From NCBI GenBank assembly GCA_023091665.1, contig JALJCQ010000004.1:2976001-3040000 (forward strand): a DNA stretch of 64,000 bases, in the 5' to 3' direction. Shown here piece by piece: positions 1 to 10,084 of this stretch; position 1 is the stretch's first letter; the number at the start of each line of letters is the position of its first letter. Below the pieces are notes generated by a model, which worked only from the letters and a program-made list of their open reading frames with translations, had not been told where the DNA came from and did no database searches. The DNA comes from Pythium myriotylum. Taxonomy: Eukaryota > Oomycota > Peronosporomycetes > Pythiales > Pythiaceae. The position numbers and the translations under genes were made by a program.

Positions 1-87
1 GCCTACTCACGCCACCACGGTTCCGTGAGCAATTCCCTCTTTTTTTGATTTTGTTTCCTACCATGGACCTCGTGAGCAGCTACGCAC

Positions 88-618
88 CACTTGCAAGAGA
101 TCTTCGTACGACATGCACCGGCTGCTGTAGGCGTCGCGGATCTTGGACCGCACGGCCTGGCGCTCTTCGATCGTCAGGTACATTCGCCAGTCCTGCATGG
201 TCGCGCTCGACGCCGCCGACGACTGCGTCACGCTGCGCGTCGTCATGGTCGGCACGGCCGTGGCCGAACCAACGCCGCTGCTACTACCGCTGCCGCCGCC
301 GCTCGCGCCGCTGCGGTTGCCGCTCAAGTTGGATCCCGGGCGGTTGTAGACGCCCGAGGACGTGACGGCGCGCAGCATCTGCGGCGGCCCCGTGGACGGC
401 GACGCGTGGAGCACCGACGGGATCGCGTTCATGCCGACGCCGAGATGGCTCGCGAGGTTGGGCGGCCCGACGCCGATCGCGTGGCCCGAGCTCGAGGCCG
501 CGCCGCCGCTGAGCGTGCGCTTGAGCGACGGGATGGTCGTCGTGGCGCCGCCGCCGCTGCTGGCGCCCACGCCGCCGCCGTTCGCGCTCGCCGAGTCCTT
601 CATCTGGCTAATGTTCAT
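88..618 (-). CDS. Partial 5' exon, possible MED15/KIX-domain protein
   Basis: First exon of a gene that continues off the left edge. From the ATG at 618 about 140 residues are low-complexity Gly/Ser/Ala/Thr-rich sequence, then comes DWRMYLTIEERQAVRSKI followed by DAYSSRCMSYEDLLQV. The DWR...L...ER..V..KI pattern resembles the start of the KIX domain of the Mediator tail subunit MED15, which binds activators in the nucleus. A GTGCGT donor follows codon LLQV at 87, after which the frame soon stops, so the rest of the domain lies outside the window. The identification rests on about 35 residues and is tentative. Other KIX or low-complexity transcription regulators are possible. Confidence 0.45.
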
Positions 619-1549
619 CTTCGGCTCGAGGTCGTGGGTTGGCGCAGAACGGTTCTACGGGGGAACCGAAAACCACAGCTGAGGAGATGGGGATGGTTCT
701 GTTGGTTCGTTCCGTTGGCGCGCCGCGCAGCTGGTGCAGATGGTTCCGGCACCCGATCTTACTCGGGCTCGGGTGGCGCGTTGGCGTCTCGGGTTGGGGC
801 CGGGGATCGGGGCGGGGCGCCGTGGGAAAGCAAAACTGTTCCCCACCTTTTCCGTCGAAAAAAGCCCACACGGAAGGAAAAGCAAAAACCAAAAGAAAAC
901 AAACAAAAAAAAGGGGGAAGGAGGAGCATGAGGAAAAGATGAGCCAACCCTCGCGAAGCTCCTGTAAAAACCGCTTCGGCCAGGTTACAGTCGAGCGTAA
1001 CCCTCAACAAAAAGCCCCCCGTTGCCAGAGAGAGTTCCTTGAGCCATGTGGCGCAGTCGGGTTTAACAGAGAGCTGACGACCGGCACAGTTTCCCAGGTG
1101 GTTCTCGGTAAAAACGTCCAAAGCACAACTTGCCCTCCGGATGGGATCCGGTTCCAACGCTCCAACTCGTCCCAAAGCTCCGGACGGTCCGTCCACATGG
1201 GCGGAGAGCCATTCCCATTCCCACGCCAACACCTCTTCCTAAATATTACTATTCATACCAACCATCGAGTCGAGTCGTCCTGGGCCGGTCGTCAAGATGA
1301 CCGTCTTTCTTCGCCGTCTCTCTCGGGGCGACGCCTGCCTTCTCCTCCCGGCGCCGGAACCTTCCTTTACTCGACGTGACTGATGAGATCTCTGGCTGTT
1401 GGCCGACCTGGATTCTCCCGAACGAGAGAGAGTCTGCTCTCACTCTCGCCATTCAGTTGATTCTAGAGAGATGCACTCGGAGATGGAGGAGACATGTAAA
1501 GTTGCTCTTAACCAAACCGTTTTCGGAGGCCTCGCTGTGTGGTAGCTAG
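619..1549. other. Intergenic, no gene seen
   Basis: About 930 bases between the divergent starts of the KIX-like gene and the 3' end of the reductase gene. There is an A-rich purine stretch near 845-935. Overlapping open frames here lack any recognisable domain and look like chance readings of GC-rich DNA. Confidence 0.6.
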
Positions 1550-2673
1550 CTATTGACTGCGGTGGGTTTTGCCGTGCTTGACGACGATGTGGTCAAAGTA
1601 CCAGAGGTAGAGCGTCTGTACGACCACCAAGACGGGCATCAGCACGAGCTCGAGCGGCGTGTTCACGCGCGGCGCGACGCCGTTCGCGAGTGCTCGCAGC
1701 ACTTGCAGGATCAGCTCGTTCGTGATGGCGTAGTGGCCTCGCGAGATGCCCCGGATGAGCACTTTGGCTGCGGCGTCCACCGACATGGCGTTGCCTGGCA
1801 CGACGAGCAGCTTGGTGACCTCGGGCTTGAACGCCTGCTCGTCAGCGAGCAGCGGCGAGTCCATGTCGCCAGGATAGTACACCGACGTCTCGATGTCGTA
1901 CAGCTTGAGCTCGTTGCGTAGCGCGTCGCTGAGCCCACGCACGGCGTACTTGGTGCTCGAGTACTCGGAGTAGCCAGCGACGGACGCCAGCCCGCCCTCG
2001 GCGTTCACGAAGACGATGCGACGCTTCATTTTCTCACTGGCTGGGAGTGGCGAGGCGACCATCGCAGGCAACGCAGCCTTCACCAGGTGCAGCGCGCCGA
2101 AAAAGTTGGTGTCCATGGCCTTGTGGAACGAATGCAGGTCCTGCTCGAGCAGCAGCCCGGGCATGCAGATACCGGCGTTCAAGATGACGTGGTCTGTGAC
2201 GCGGCCGTGGAACGTGTTGGCATGCTGCACGGCGTTGAACACGGCGTCGAAGTCCGAGACGTCGCACGCGCACGTGAGCACGGGGTGGCTCTTGACGTCG
2301 CTGCGCCGGCTCGACTCGATCTCGCGCTTGGCGGCCGCGAGCTTGTCGGCGTTGCGAGCCACGATCGTGACCTTGGCACCAGCGCGAGCGTATTGCTTGG
2401 CCAGTGCGAGCCCGAGTCCGCTGCTTCCGCCAGTGATGATGACGTGCTTGCCGGCGACATGGAAGCCTGGTGCAGTGGCCGAAGTGTAGAGCCACGACTG
2501 AGAGGCCGAGTTAGATGTTGTGAGAAGCGTGGCCATTCGACAGAAGAGCAACGACGTACGAGAAGACAGAGGCCGGCCCAGCCTCCACAGACAGCGATAG
2601 CGGTGGTCGCAGCGGTCGAGACCATGGTCGGCGGATTGAAGAATGAGCTCTCAGTGGTGGCCACGGTCTCCAT
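1550..2673 (-). CDS. KDSR: 3-ketodihydrosphingosine reductase (two exons)
   Basis: Short-chain dehydrogenase that reduces 3-ketodihydrosphingosine to dihydrosphingosine with NADPH, the second step of sphingoid-base synthesis at the ER. Exon 1 is 2560-2673, intron 2498-2559 (GTACGT...CTCAG, 62 nt, phase 0), exon 2 1550-2497, giving 353 aa. Splicing supplies an N-terminal membrane segment (TTAIAVCGGWAGLCLL) that the unspliced exon-2 frame lacks, which is why the start at 2673 is preferred over the in-frame ATG in the intron at 2551. Visible motifs are the cofactor loop TGGSSGLG, LNAG, the catalytic YSSTK (Tyr-x-x-x-Lys) and YPGDMDSP, the KDSR/TSC10 form of the substrate loop. A hydrophobic C-terminal stretch (LVLMPVLVVVQTLYLWYF) fits ER anchoring. 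It partners in pathway with LCB1 at 57594-59364. Confidence 0.88.
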
Positions 2674-3198
2674 TGTCTTCCTCCAGCGGTCTCTTCAACT
2701 TGGGCAATGGCTCGAATACTGGCCCTTGACTCATCAAGGCGAGGGGCAAGAATCTGATCCCACGGCTCGATGAGTCTCTCATGACAGGCTCATCTCCCTC
2801 GGCTGCTGGCCAAGAAGACGACCGCGACCGCGATTGTCTTCCACTCTCGAACGATCATCAACGTAATGGGTTCTGTGGACTCTTCAACGTGGAGAATACT
2901 GCCAAGTACTAGTAGTAATCTGTTCCAAGGGCTTTTGACTCATCCACGCGACAACGCCGAGCCTGGTCCCACCGATCGATGCGTCTAGCTCCATGGCTCT
3001 CGATAATATGAAGTGAATCTCGCTACTAACGCTCCGAGCCTGCTGTCTGCATCGAAGCAGTCGTCAAATGGAGGTCTCACTGCAGTATACAGCCACTGCA
3101 GCCATCGACAGGTTTGTCTACACGTCGTAATCGTTCACGGCAGGAGAAGAACGGAAGAATGTTACAGTGGACGTCGTGAACCGAGACCCTCTCCATTC
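2674..3198. other. Intergenic, weak degenerate repeat
   Basis: No gene seen. Two loosely similar stretches near 2700-2790 and 2915-2995 share a TTGACTCATC core followed by related GC-rich sequence. The similarity is too weak to name an element. Confidence 0.4.
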
Positions 3199-3969
3199 TC
3201 ACGACGCGCCCTGCGGCCACACTGTCGGTGCGTGTCGGTCGCAAAATGCATCGAACCGACTGTGCAGCGCCGTCTCCAGTGCTTCGACTCGCTGCAGCGC
3301 TGCCTTCGCGTCGCCTTCGTCTTGTCCGTCGAGTCGTTCTCGCCTGCGACGCCGCTCCAACGTCTCAGCGTCGTGTAGCGCAAACGCGAGGGGGTTCACC
3401 GACGGCGTCGGCTTGACTCGCGACTGGCTCCTGCTCTTTTCCGTTGTCTTCCGCTGCTGCGTTCTCTTCTGCTGTTGGCGTTGGCGACGCGACGCCCTTG
3501 CTGCCACGGTAGAACTCGACTCGGAGCCTTCTTCTTCTTCTCCTTCCGACAACACATTCTCGCGCAGATACGTCTGCCACTCGTCGCGCAGCACGTAGCC
3601 GTACTCGTACTCGTCGTCCTCGTCGTCCTCTTCCTCTCCATTCTCTTCCATCTCTCTATTGTCTCCATGCTCTTGGCTGTCGTAGACTCCTGTCGTATAG
3701 GGCGATGTGGTATTGTAGTAGTCGTAGTTGTAGTAGTGACCATCAGAGGGTGTCGTAGTAGAAGAGGCGTTGGAATGATACTGATACTGCTGGGGAGGCG
3801 CTGGTGGCGGATACGCGCGCGCCACGAGCTGCGAGAGCGGTGTGAAGGGCGAAAGCCACGCGCCGACGAGCTCTCCGCGCTGCTGGCGACGCTGCACGCG
3901 CGCCCATTGCTCGGGGAACGGGTACGGCGGCGGGATCCACCACGGACTGCTCATGAGCTCCATTCCCAA
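3199..3969 (-). CDS. Hypothetical acidic, coiled-coil protein
   Basis: Single open frame of 256 aa, not recognised. The N-terminus is Pro/aromatic-rich (WWIPPPYPFPEQW) with a short basic stretch RVQRRQQRG. The middle is rich in Tyr/Ser/Thr (YYNYDYYNTTSPY) followed by an acidic run (GEEEDDEDDEYEYG). Then come a basic Arg/Gln/Lys block (RRQRQQQKRTQQRK) and a C-terminal heptad-like segment (RLDGQDEGDAKAALQRVEAL) that could form a coiled coil. No signal peptide or membrane segment. It is divergently placed from BCCIP, about 150 bases away, so the two may share a promoter region. The charge pattern suggests a nuclear or RNA-associated protein, but this is a guess. Confidence 0.5.
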   Translation of the reverse strand: MGMELMSSPWWIPPPYPFPEQWARVQRRQQRGELVGAWLSPFTPLSQLVARAYPPPAPPQQYQYHSNASSTTTPSDGHYYNYDYYNTTSPYTTGVYDSQEHGDNREMEENGEEEDDEDDEYEYGYVLRDEWQTYLRENVLSEGEEEEGSESSSTVAARASRRQRQQQKRTQQRKTTEKSRSQSRVKPTPSVNPLAFALHDAETLERRRRRERLDGQDEGDAKAALQRVEALETALHSRFDAFCDRHAPTVWPQGAS

Positions 3970-4118
3970 TACCGTACTCGGGGGTCACCGAGTTGGCGTT
4001 CCAACTATGATATATTACAGGTAAGATATGGTTTAAAGGAGGTAAAATATGTTTTAGCAGAGGGTCCTCTGCCGGGCGATGCGCCAATGGCTCCATTTCC
4101 CATTTGACTGGCCTCGAG

Positions 4119-5138
4119 ATGCCGCCGCAGAAGCGTAGCCGCGCCGCCAAGCACGAGGACGCCGACATGGGCGACGGCGCCGACGCCAACGTTGGCGTCG
4201 GATCCAACGTTGGCGCCAACGGAGCCGCGCCGAGCGACGACGACAGCGACTCGGACGACGACGACGACGACGAGCTCTCGTTCCACGAGCAGCTCAACGT
4301 CTCGGACGACGACGACGACGACGATCAAGACCAAGACGACGACATGGACGGCGGCGCGAGCAAGTCGAACGAGAGCCGCCTCGTGAACGTCGAGTTCGTC
4401 TTCTCGGACCCGCGCGAGGAGCATTTCCACAGCGTCAAGCAGTTTCTGCTCGCGTACCTGCCGTCCTCGCAGCCCTTCAACGTCTCGGGGCTCGCGAGCC
4501 TCATCGTCGCGCAGGTCGCGGCCGGCACGATGGTCTGCGCCGAGGGCGAGACCGACGTCTACGGCTTCATCACGGCGCTCGGGCTCGCGCGCTACAAGGA
4601 CGAGAGCGCCATCCAGCAAGTGCTGAGCTACGTGACCAAGCGCTGCCCGGCGAGCGAGGCCGCGCGGCTGCAGCAGCTGCTGGCCACCAAGAACGTCGCG
4701 CTCGTGGTCAACGAGCGCATGGTCAACATGCCCTACCAGCTCGTGCCGCCGCTGCATTCGGCGCTCCATGAAGACATCGAGTGGGCCGTTGAGAATGAGA
4801 CCACGCCCGAGCTGCGCAAGAGCTTCGAATTTGACTACTTTTTGATTCTCTCGAGCTGCACGATGGAGAAAGCGGGCGCTGTCGCGACGAGCGGCAAGGG
4901 CAAGGGCAAAAAGGCCAAGACCGAGTACGCGCAGACCGCCAAGTTCTTCAGCAACTTTGAGGACGAGTTCCTCGAGCCCGAGGCGGAGTTGACGTACACG
5001 TTCGAGACGCCGCGCGGCGACCGCGAGCGCGAGCACGAGCGACCCAACCTGGCCCCAAAGCACAGCGTCGTCATGCTTATTGAGCGCGCGCGCCACAAAG
5101 CCGCGCTCAGCAGCATCGCCGCCATGATCAACGCCTGA
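4119..5138 (+). CDS. BCCIP: BCCIP/BCP1 family protein
   Basis: Homologue of BCCIP (human) and Bcp1 (yeast), a nuclear protein needed for ribosomal protein uL14 chaperoning and 60S export and, in animals, binding BRCA2 and p21. The N-terminus is basic (MPPQKRSRAAK) followed by two acidic Asp runs near residues 50-75. The conserved core starts VNVEFVFSDPREEHFHSVK, then LIVAQVAAGTMVC, DVYGFITALGLARYKD, LLATKNVALVVNERMVNMPY and SFEFDYFLILSSC, all in family order. About 339 aa, the usual length. An in-frame ATG at 4104 adds five residues. The 4119 start (MPPQKR) looks more like relatives. No introns. Confidence 0.85.
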   Translation: MPPQKRSRAAKHEDADMGDGADANVGVGSNVGANGAAPSDDDSDSDDDDDDELSFHEQLNVSDDDDDDDQDQDDDMDGGASKSNESRLVNVEFVFSDPREEHFHSVKQFLLAYLPSSQPFNVSGLASLIVAQVAAGTMVCAEGETDVYGFITALGLARYKDESAIQQVLSYVTKRCPASEAARLQQLLATKNVALVVNERMVNMPYQLVPPLHSALHEDIEWAVENETTPELRKSFEFDYFLILSSCTMEKAGAVATSGKGKGKKAKTEYAQTAKFFSNFEDEFLEPEAELTYTFETPRGDREREHERPNLAPKHSVVMLIERARHKAALSSIAAMINA

Positions 5139-5190
5139 GCTGACTGATATTGGAGGACGTAGGAGATAAAGCAAAAACGGAGATATGTAT

Positions 5191-6689
5191 TTACACCACG
5201 TGGTGCTGCTCCATCCAGTCCTTGGCGAGCCCGATGCTGTTGCGCAGCGACCGCAGCTCGCGTTCTTCTTCCGGTAGCAAGAAACGCCGGCTCAGCTGCG
5301 ACGCCGGTCGTGGGGGCAAACCGTTGTCGTCGTCCTGTGTCCCGGGGTCTTCTCGAGAGACGCCGTTATGCCAGTACGACGCTCGCTTCCGTAGCGGAGA
5401 CAGTGGTGTCGGACGCAGCCCGCTGCTTTCGGCTTGTGCTGCTTTTGGTTGTTTCTCTTGTTCACTCGGTTGCGGACGTCGCCGCTCTTGTGCTTGGGTT
5501 TCGACGCTGCGAACCACGCGGTCAACTGTCTCCGGTGTGAACGACGCCAGTTTCTTCTCGAGCATGTGCAGCTTTGCTCTCTGCCTGGCAACTGGCGACA
5601 AAACCGGAGTGGTTTGTGCTGCCGAGGGCTTCGTGGTCTGGTGTTTGGGCTTGGTTTCTCGCCGTCTCGCTTCTTCGCGGGCTTGCTGGCGCTCCAGAAA
5701 CGCCGTCGTCTTGGCCAGCATCGCAGTGCGACCCGCTCCTTCCACCATCAACGGCTCAACTAAGCCATCAACATCCTCTGCACTCGTTGAGAGGATCTGC
5801 TGAGTCGCTTGCTGGAGCCGCTGGGCCGTCGCGACCACCGCGGCCTCGCTCTTCTGCCGCTGGAGCGAGATCTCCGAACGCAATTCGTCGCGGATCTCGG
5901 CGACTTTGGCACGGTATTGCTGCTCGAAGACCTCGAGGCGGAGAGAGTAGCTCTACGAGCACGCTCGAGTCAGTAGAGAGGGCTGGGGTTTCCTCGTCTT
6001 CTGCGACTCACCTCCTCGAGCATTGTCACGTGGCTCTGTAGCGCTCGCTCCTCCTGCTGCTTGACGAACATGAGCTCATCAATCGCTTGCGTCAGCGTTG
6101 ACTGCCACTGCTGCGAGCCTGCCGTTTGACAAGTTAAGCAAACGGCAGTCACTTGGTAAAAAAAGCCTCATCACGTACGCGCATTGTGTTGTCGCGCGAG
6201 TATCTTGACCTGACTTCGTATCGCTGCGACGTGCTGATCGATCGATAGCGTCAGCGTCTCCTTTGACGATGCGTTCTTTCTTTGTCTACGCTCGTTTTCG
6301 TCTTCTGCGCTGCTGTTACTGCTTGTGGCGTCCCCACTGCTCGTGCTCTTCTGTGGTTTCGTTGTCTTCCTCGTCTCTGGGACCGACTTCTTCGCCGGTG
6401 GTTTATTGAGAAAAATGCGTCTCAGTCGATCCAGCTTTGCCGCAGACGGCTGGCCGACCGCTCGTCCATGTTTCGGATGCCTGAAAAAGTCCTCGTACGC
6501 CTCCGAGTCCTCGCCGTCGAGCTCGAGCTCGTCTCTACTACTACTACTGCTGCTGCTGCTGCTACTACTACTACTCTCGAGGTGGTCCCAGCGCGATCGC
6601 CGCCGTCGAGGCGAAGGCTCTACGCTCTCATCGCTGCTCATTACTGGCGACACGTACGTGCTGCCACGACGTGCCGGACGACGGTACAT
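5191..6689 (-). CDS. Hypothetical coiled-coil protein (three exons)
   Basis: Three exons join to a 459-aa protein: 6179-6689, 6012-6118 and 5191-5952. The introns are 6119-6178 (GTACGT...GGCAG, phase 1) and 5953-6011 (GTGAGT...CGTAG, phase 0). The N-terminal third is Ser/acidic-rich with a run of serines (DHLESSSSSS) and a basic patch PRRRRSRWDHL. The centre, crossing all junctions, is a long helical stretch (SIDQHVAAIRSQVKILARQ, then QAIDELMFVKQQEERALQSH, then LRLEVFEQQYRAKVAEIRDEL) with heptad spacing expected of a coiled coil. The C-terminus is basic and ends near LAKDWMEQHHVV. No known domain is recognised. A centrosomal, flagellar or cytoskeletal role would fit the architecture but is only inference. 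Confidence 0.7.
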
Positions 6690-6839
6690 GGTCCTGTTGG
6701 AGTTGGTGCTGCTCGGTGTCGTTTCGGAAGAACACCAGCGAAATAAACCTAATTGATACAGGTTTCAACAACAAACATGGGTACATTTTGAGAAAGTGCA
6801 CCAACCCACGAGGAATAGTGGATCTTGAGAAAGAAAACC

Positions 6840-7804
6840 TCACAGCAGCGACTGCGGCAGTCGCGCGCCGGCGTCGAGTCGGATGGTTTCGCCGTTGAGC
6901 ATCGGGTTCTCGATGATAGCTTGCACCAAGTGCGCGACTTCGCTCGGGTCGCCCAGGCGCTTGGGAAACGCAAAGCTGCCGATCGCCTTGGCCTCGGCGT
7001 GCTCAGGCCCCGACATGGCCGTGCGGAAGCCACCTACAATAGTCATATTGCTCGGTCAGCATCGACTCACTTTTCCAAGTGTTCTAATACACGCTTACCT
7101 GGAGCGATGGAGACGACGCGAATGCCCAGGTGGCCCAGGTCTCGCGCCATGGGCACCGTCATGCCCACGATCGCGGCCTTGCTGGCAGCGTACGCGACGC
7201 GCCCGATCATGCCTTCGTACGCGGCGATGCTGGACGTGTTGATGATGACGCCGCGCTCTCCATCGCCCGTTGGTGTTCGTGTGGCCATTCTATCGACACA
7301 AACCGGCCCTCAGTCTGACACTCAACCTCAAACATGTGGTGTTTCTCTTTGTAGTCGTACCGTGCTGCCGACAGACGTGCGACGTGGAATGTGCCGAGCG
7401 TGTTTACCTGCAAGACCCGTTCGAAGATCTCGGAAGGATGTGGTGCGAGATTTTCGTCCACGATGGAGGCTCGTGCGAGAATGCCCGCGTGGTTCACGGC
7501 GACATTCACGGGCTGTCCGAAGACCGCATCGGCGAGGTCCAACGCGGCTGCCACGTCCTGCTCGTTCACAACCTACCAAACGGTTGCGGTTACCAGAAAG
7601 CTATGTATCCAGCTAGCTTTCGCTTACGTCGGTGGGCGCGAATCGAGCGTTTGGGCCAAGTTCCACGGCGATTGCGGGGCCAGCGCTGCCGGGCAAGTCG
7701 CAGAGCACGACGCGCGCACCTTGCTGCACGAGGCGAGTCGAAGTGGCTCGACCCAGGCCCGACGCAGCGCCAGTGACAATCGCGACGACGTGCTGGAGCG
7801 ACAT
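6840..7804 (-). CDS. HSD17B10-like: HSD17B10-like short-chain dehydrogenase, copy A (four exons)
   Basis: NAD-dependent dehydrogenase of the 3-hydroxyacyl-CoA dehydrogenase type-2 family, which in animals oxidises 2-methyl-3-hydroxybutyryl-CoA in isoleucine breakdown. Exons: 7628-7804, 7361-7572, 7099-7289, 6840-7033, joining to 257 aa. Cofactor loop [12 protein letters not shown] motif, catalytic Ser in [16 protein letters not shown], and the family C-terminus [18 protein letters not shown]. An intron of 55 nt (7573-7627, GTAAGC...GGTAG) interrupts the usual 389-nt first exon after APTD. Only copy M shares it. The N-terminus [12 protein letters not shown] begins directly at the fold, with no visible cleavable targeting peptide. 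Confidence 0.85.
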
Positions 7805-8530
7805 GGTTTCATAGATTGAAGAACTCTTCTGAACGATGCCGATTGCCGACTGTGTCGAGTTGGGGTCTGGCGATTGTAGATGCCCTCGCTCACTCAGCAC
7901 AAGTGCGCTCGGGATAGTGGAGATGCTGGATTCTCGTGAAGACTGATACAGCTCCAGCATTGCAACTGAGACTGGAATCTCGGTCAGCCAGCATTCATGG
8001 GGATGGACGTGAGGTTAGTATCATTCAATCACCAAGTCAACCGACAGTGCCGAATGGCTTTGAATTGGCTCCCTCTTGGCTTATGGACTGACAAAGACCT
8101 CATCATAAATCCACACATCTTTGGTCCGACCCGTGGATCTTTTTCTTCTCCGTTGTTCAGTGAGCGACGAGTAAATCCTGGTGCGAGGATGGACACGCAC
8201 GCGTCCGGCGTTCTGTCATCGCCTATATTCGATGGCGATTCGCTCGACCACAGGTCCACTCATCATACCCATTATCTCCAGAGCTTCATGTTTGACTCGA
8301 TCAGCTCCCTCAAGCAGTCTTCATAATCCCTGTGCTGGTCCAGCACCTAGGTTTACGCGCTGTTCAAGACAGCCATTTGGTGACTGATACTGCAGGCGTC
8401 TCTCCACATCAACTGCAATGGTGTCGTCACGATGAGTCCAACACAATATTCTACGCTTGCTGAAGAGACTGAGAGACCAACCAAACAAAACTTCTCGCTT
8501 GTTAAAATGAGACCGAGAGATCGAGCTAGC
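7805..8530. other. Intergenic, no gene seen
   Basis: Upstream region of dehydrogenase copy A and downstream region of the glucosidase II beta gene. Neither strand holds an open frame with a recognisable domain. Confidence 0.55.
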
Positions 8531-9928
8531 CTACAATTCTTCGTGGGCGCCTCGCGGGTTCGCGTCTTGTTCTCGCCGCTCCACTAACGCTGTGATGGCA
8601 GCTTCCACGGCGTCTCCATGGCGACGTGAGCACGCTGCTGGGGTCTCGAACTTGAGTGCATATACGCACATCTTGGGCTCTTCAACGGACAGCACGCGGT
8701 TCGTCTCGCCGCACAGCACCTCCACATTCACTGCGCGTTCCTGCTCGTTCGCGCACGCCTCGCCGTGGTCAAACCTTTGACGCTGAATGACCGCGTTGGC
8801 ATCCACGAGATCTACAGTTGCGTCATTAGATTGCCAACCTTCCCAAACGCCCATGAGGATTGGTGGCTGTACAGCCGCCTCGGCATCCTCCTCCTCCTCA
8901 CGGTCTTCGAGTCCAAGCTTGGAGAGTCGCTCTGCACGCTGCCACTTGGCATAGCCCGGCTCGGTTTGCGTGATGTTCTGGAAAGGGCAGAAGACGACCA
9001 CGTACTCGCGCGGGATCACGTTGGACGAGCCGCCCTTGAGCTGCTTCTCGTTGACCGTGAACGGGAAGCACTGGCCCACGAGCGCCACGAACGCCTCGAG
9101 CCCTTGCGCCGGATCGAACGTGGGCTCCTCCACGAGCTTACGCTGCACGTGGGCCTTGAATTGCCACTGGCGCATGTGGTAATAGATAGCACGCAATTGG
9201 TGGAGCTCCTCCTCACTTGGCTGGGTGCCGACTTCCTCCATGCGCTCCTCCAAGAACTGCTGCGCTTGCTGGAATGACGTCTGCAAGCCCCTCGTGTGAT
9301 CGAGAATCTTGTGCAGCTCTCTAGCGAGCTGGTTCACTCGGCTCTCTGCCGACGCGGCGTACGCCTCACGGATCTGGATCGCCTTCTCCACGAACCTCAG
9401 ACGTTTCTGCAGTTCGCTCAGCTTGTCCTCGCGTCGTTGTGTGCACGTGTCCGCACAGAACCCAGCCGCTTCATCACTCCCATCGCAACAGTCGCACACA
9501 CCGTCACCCAGAAACGCCGTGGGCACGCACTGGCCGTCGCTTGCGCTCGACACGCACTGGAAGAATCCCTGCGACGTGGATGCCGTCGATGCACAGGCGC
9601 TCGTGGCCGGCTCGTCCGAGCCATCGGCGCAGTCGCAGTAGTCGTCATTGATGTACGCAGCGTCGAGGCTTGCAGCGCAGGGCACCGCACGCTTCTGCGC
9701 TTCAACCGCCGCTACGACGGCCGCGTCGCTGAGAAAGTCCCAGTCGTCTTCCTCCTCCTCCTCCTCCTCCTCGTCATCAACTGAGACCACCACTGATCGT
9801 CTCGACGTCGCCCCGCCGCGAGAGACCGAGGCCGCGTGGACGGGCTGGCAGACAGCGAGCAGTGCAAGTGCAGCGACGAGCAGCAGCAGCAGCGCCGCGC
9901 GGCGCCGGCCGTCGAGAAGGCTCGCCAT
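8531..9928 (-). CDS. PRKCSH: Glucosidase II beta subunit
   Basis: Non-catalytic subunit of ER glucosidase II, which trims glucose from N-glycans during glycoprotein folding control. Beginning at MASLLDGRRRAALLLLLVAA the protein has a clear signal peptide ending near VCQPVHA. This start (9928) is preferred over the in-frame ATG at 9961 that would add 11 residues. After an acidic run come two cysteine-rich LDLa-like repeats (DDYCDCADGSDEP and DGVCDCCDGSDEA), then a coiled-coil segment (KLSELQKRLRFVEKAIQ), another acidic stretch and a C-terminal MRH-type domain with spaced cysteines (CPFQNITQTEPG, EVLCGETNRVLSVEEPKMC). It ends in HEEL, a plausible HDEL-type ER retrieval signal. About 465 aa, single exon. 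Confidence 0.88.
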   Translation of the reverse strand: MASLLDGRRRAALLLLLVAALALLAVCQPVHAASVSRGGATSRRSVVVSVDDEEEEEEEEDDWDFLSDAAVVAAVEAQKRAVPCAASLDAAYINDDYCDCADGSDEPATSACASTASTSQGFFQCVSSASDGQCVPTAFLGDGVCDCCDGSDEAAGFCADTCTQRREDKLSELQKRLRFVEKAIQIREAYAASAESRVNQLARELHKILDHTRGLQTSFQQAQQFLEERMEEVGTQPSEEELHQLRAIYYHMRQWQFKAHVQRKLVEEPTFDPAQGLEAFVALVGQCFPFTVNEKQLKGGSSNVIPREYVVVFCPFQNITQTEPGYAKWQRAERLSKLGLEDREEEEDAEAAVQPPILMGVWEGWQSNDATVDLVDANAVIQRQRFDHGEACANEQERAVNVEVLCGETNRVLSVEEPKMCVYALKFETPAACSRRHGDAVEAAITALVERREQDANPRGAHEEL

Positions 9929-10084
9929 TCGTTCGTCGAGTCCGTCGTGACAAAGTGACACGAGTCAGCACGTCAATGAGGAGCTACGCTGTTATCGGAT
10001 TGGTGGAAATATAGTCTCAACATGTTTCGATTGGTGGATAATGTATCTGAGCCCGGTCAACATGGCTACATTTTTCTTGGAACC

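Noticed and set aside
91..942. Long plus-strand open frame of 283 codons
   Set aside because: It is the opposite strand of the KIX-like exon and of its GC-rich upstream DNA. The translation is Arg/Ala-rich with no domain.
2700..2995. Tandem repeat unit of about 215 bases
   Set aside because: Similarity is limited to a short core and scattered bases, which is too weak to define a repeat with confidence.
4005..5174. 389-codon minus-strand open frame
   Set aside because: Antisense shadow of BCCIP. Leu/Val/Arg-rich with no recognisable motif, whereas the plus strand has the full family signature.
9745..9780. CTC trinucleotide run as a microsatellite of interest
   Set aside because: It simply encodes the glutamate run after the signal peptide of glucosidase II beta.
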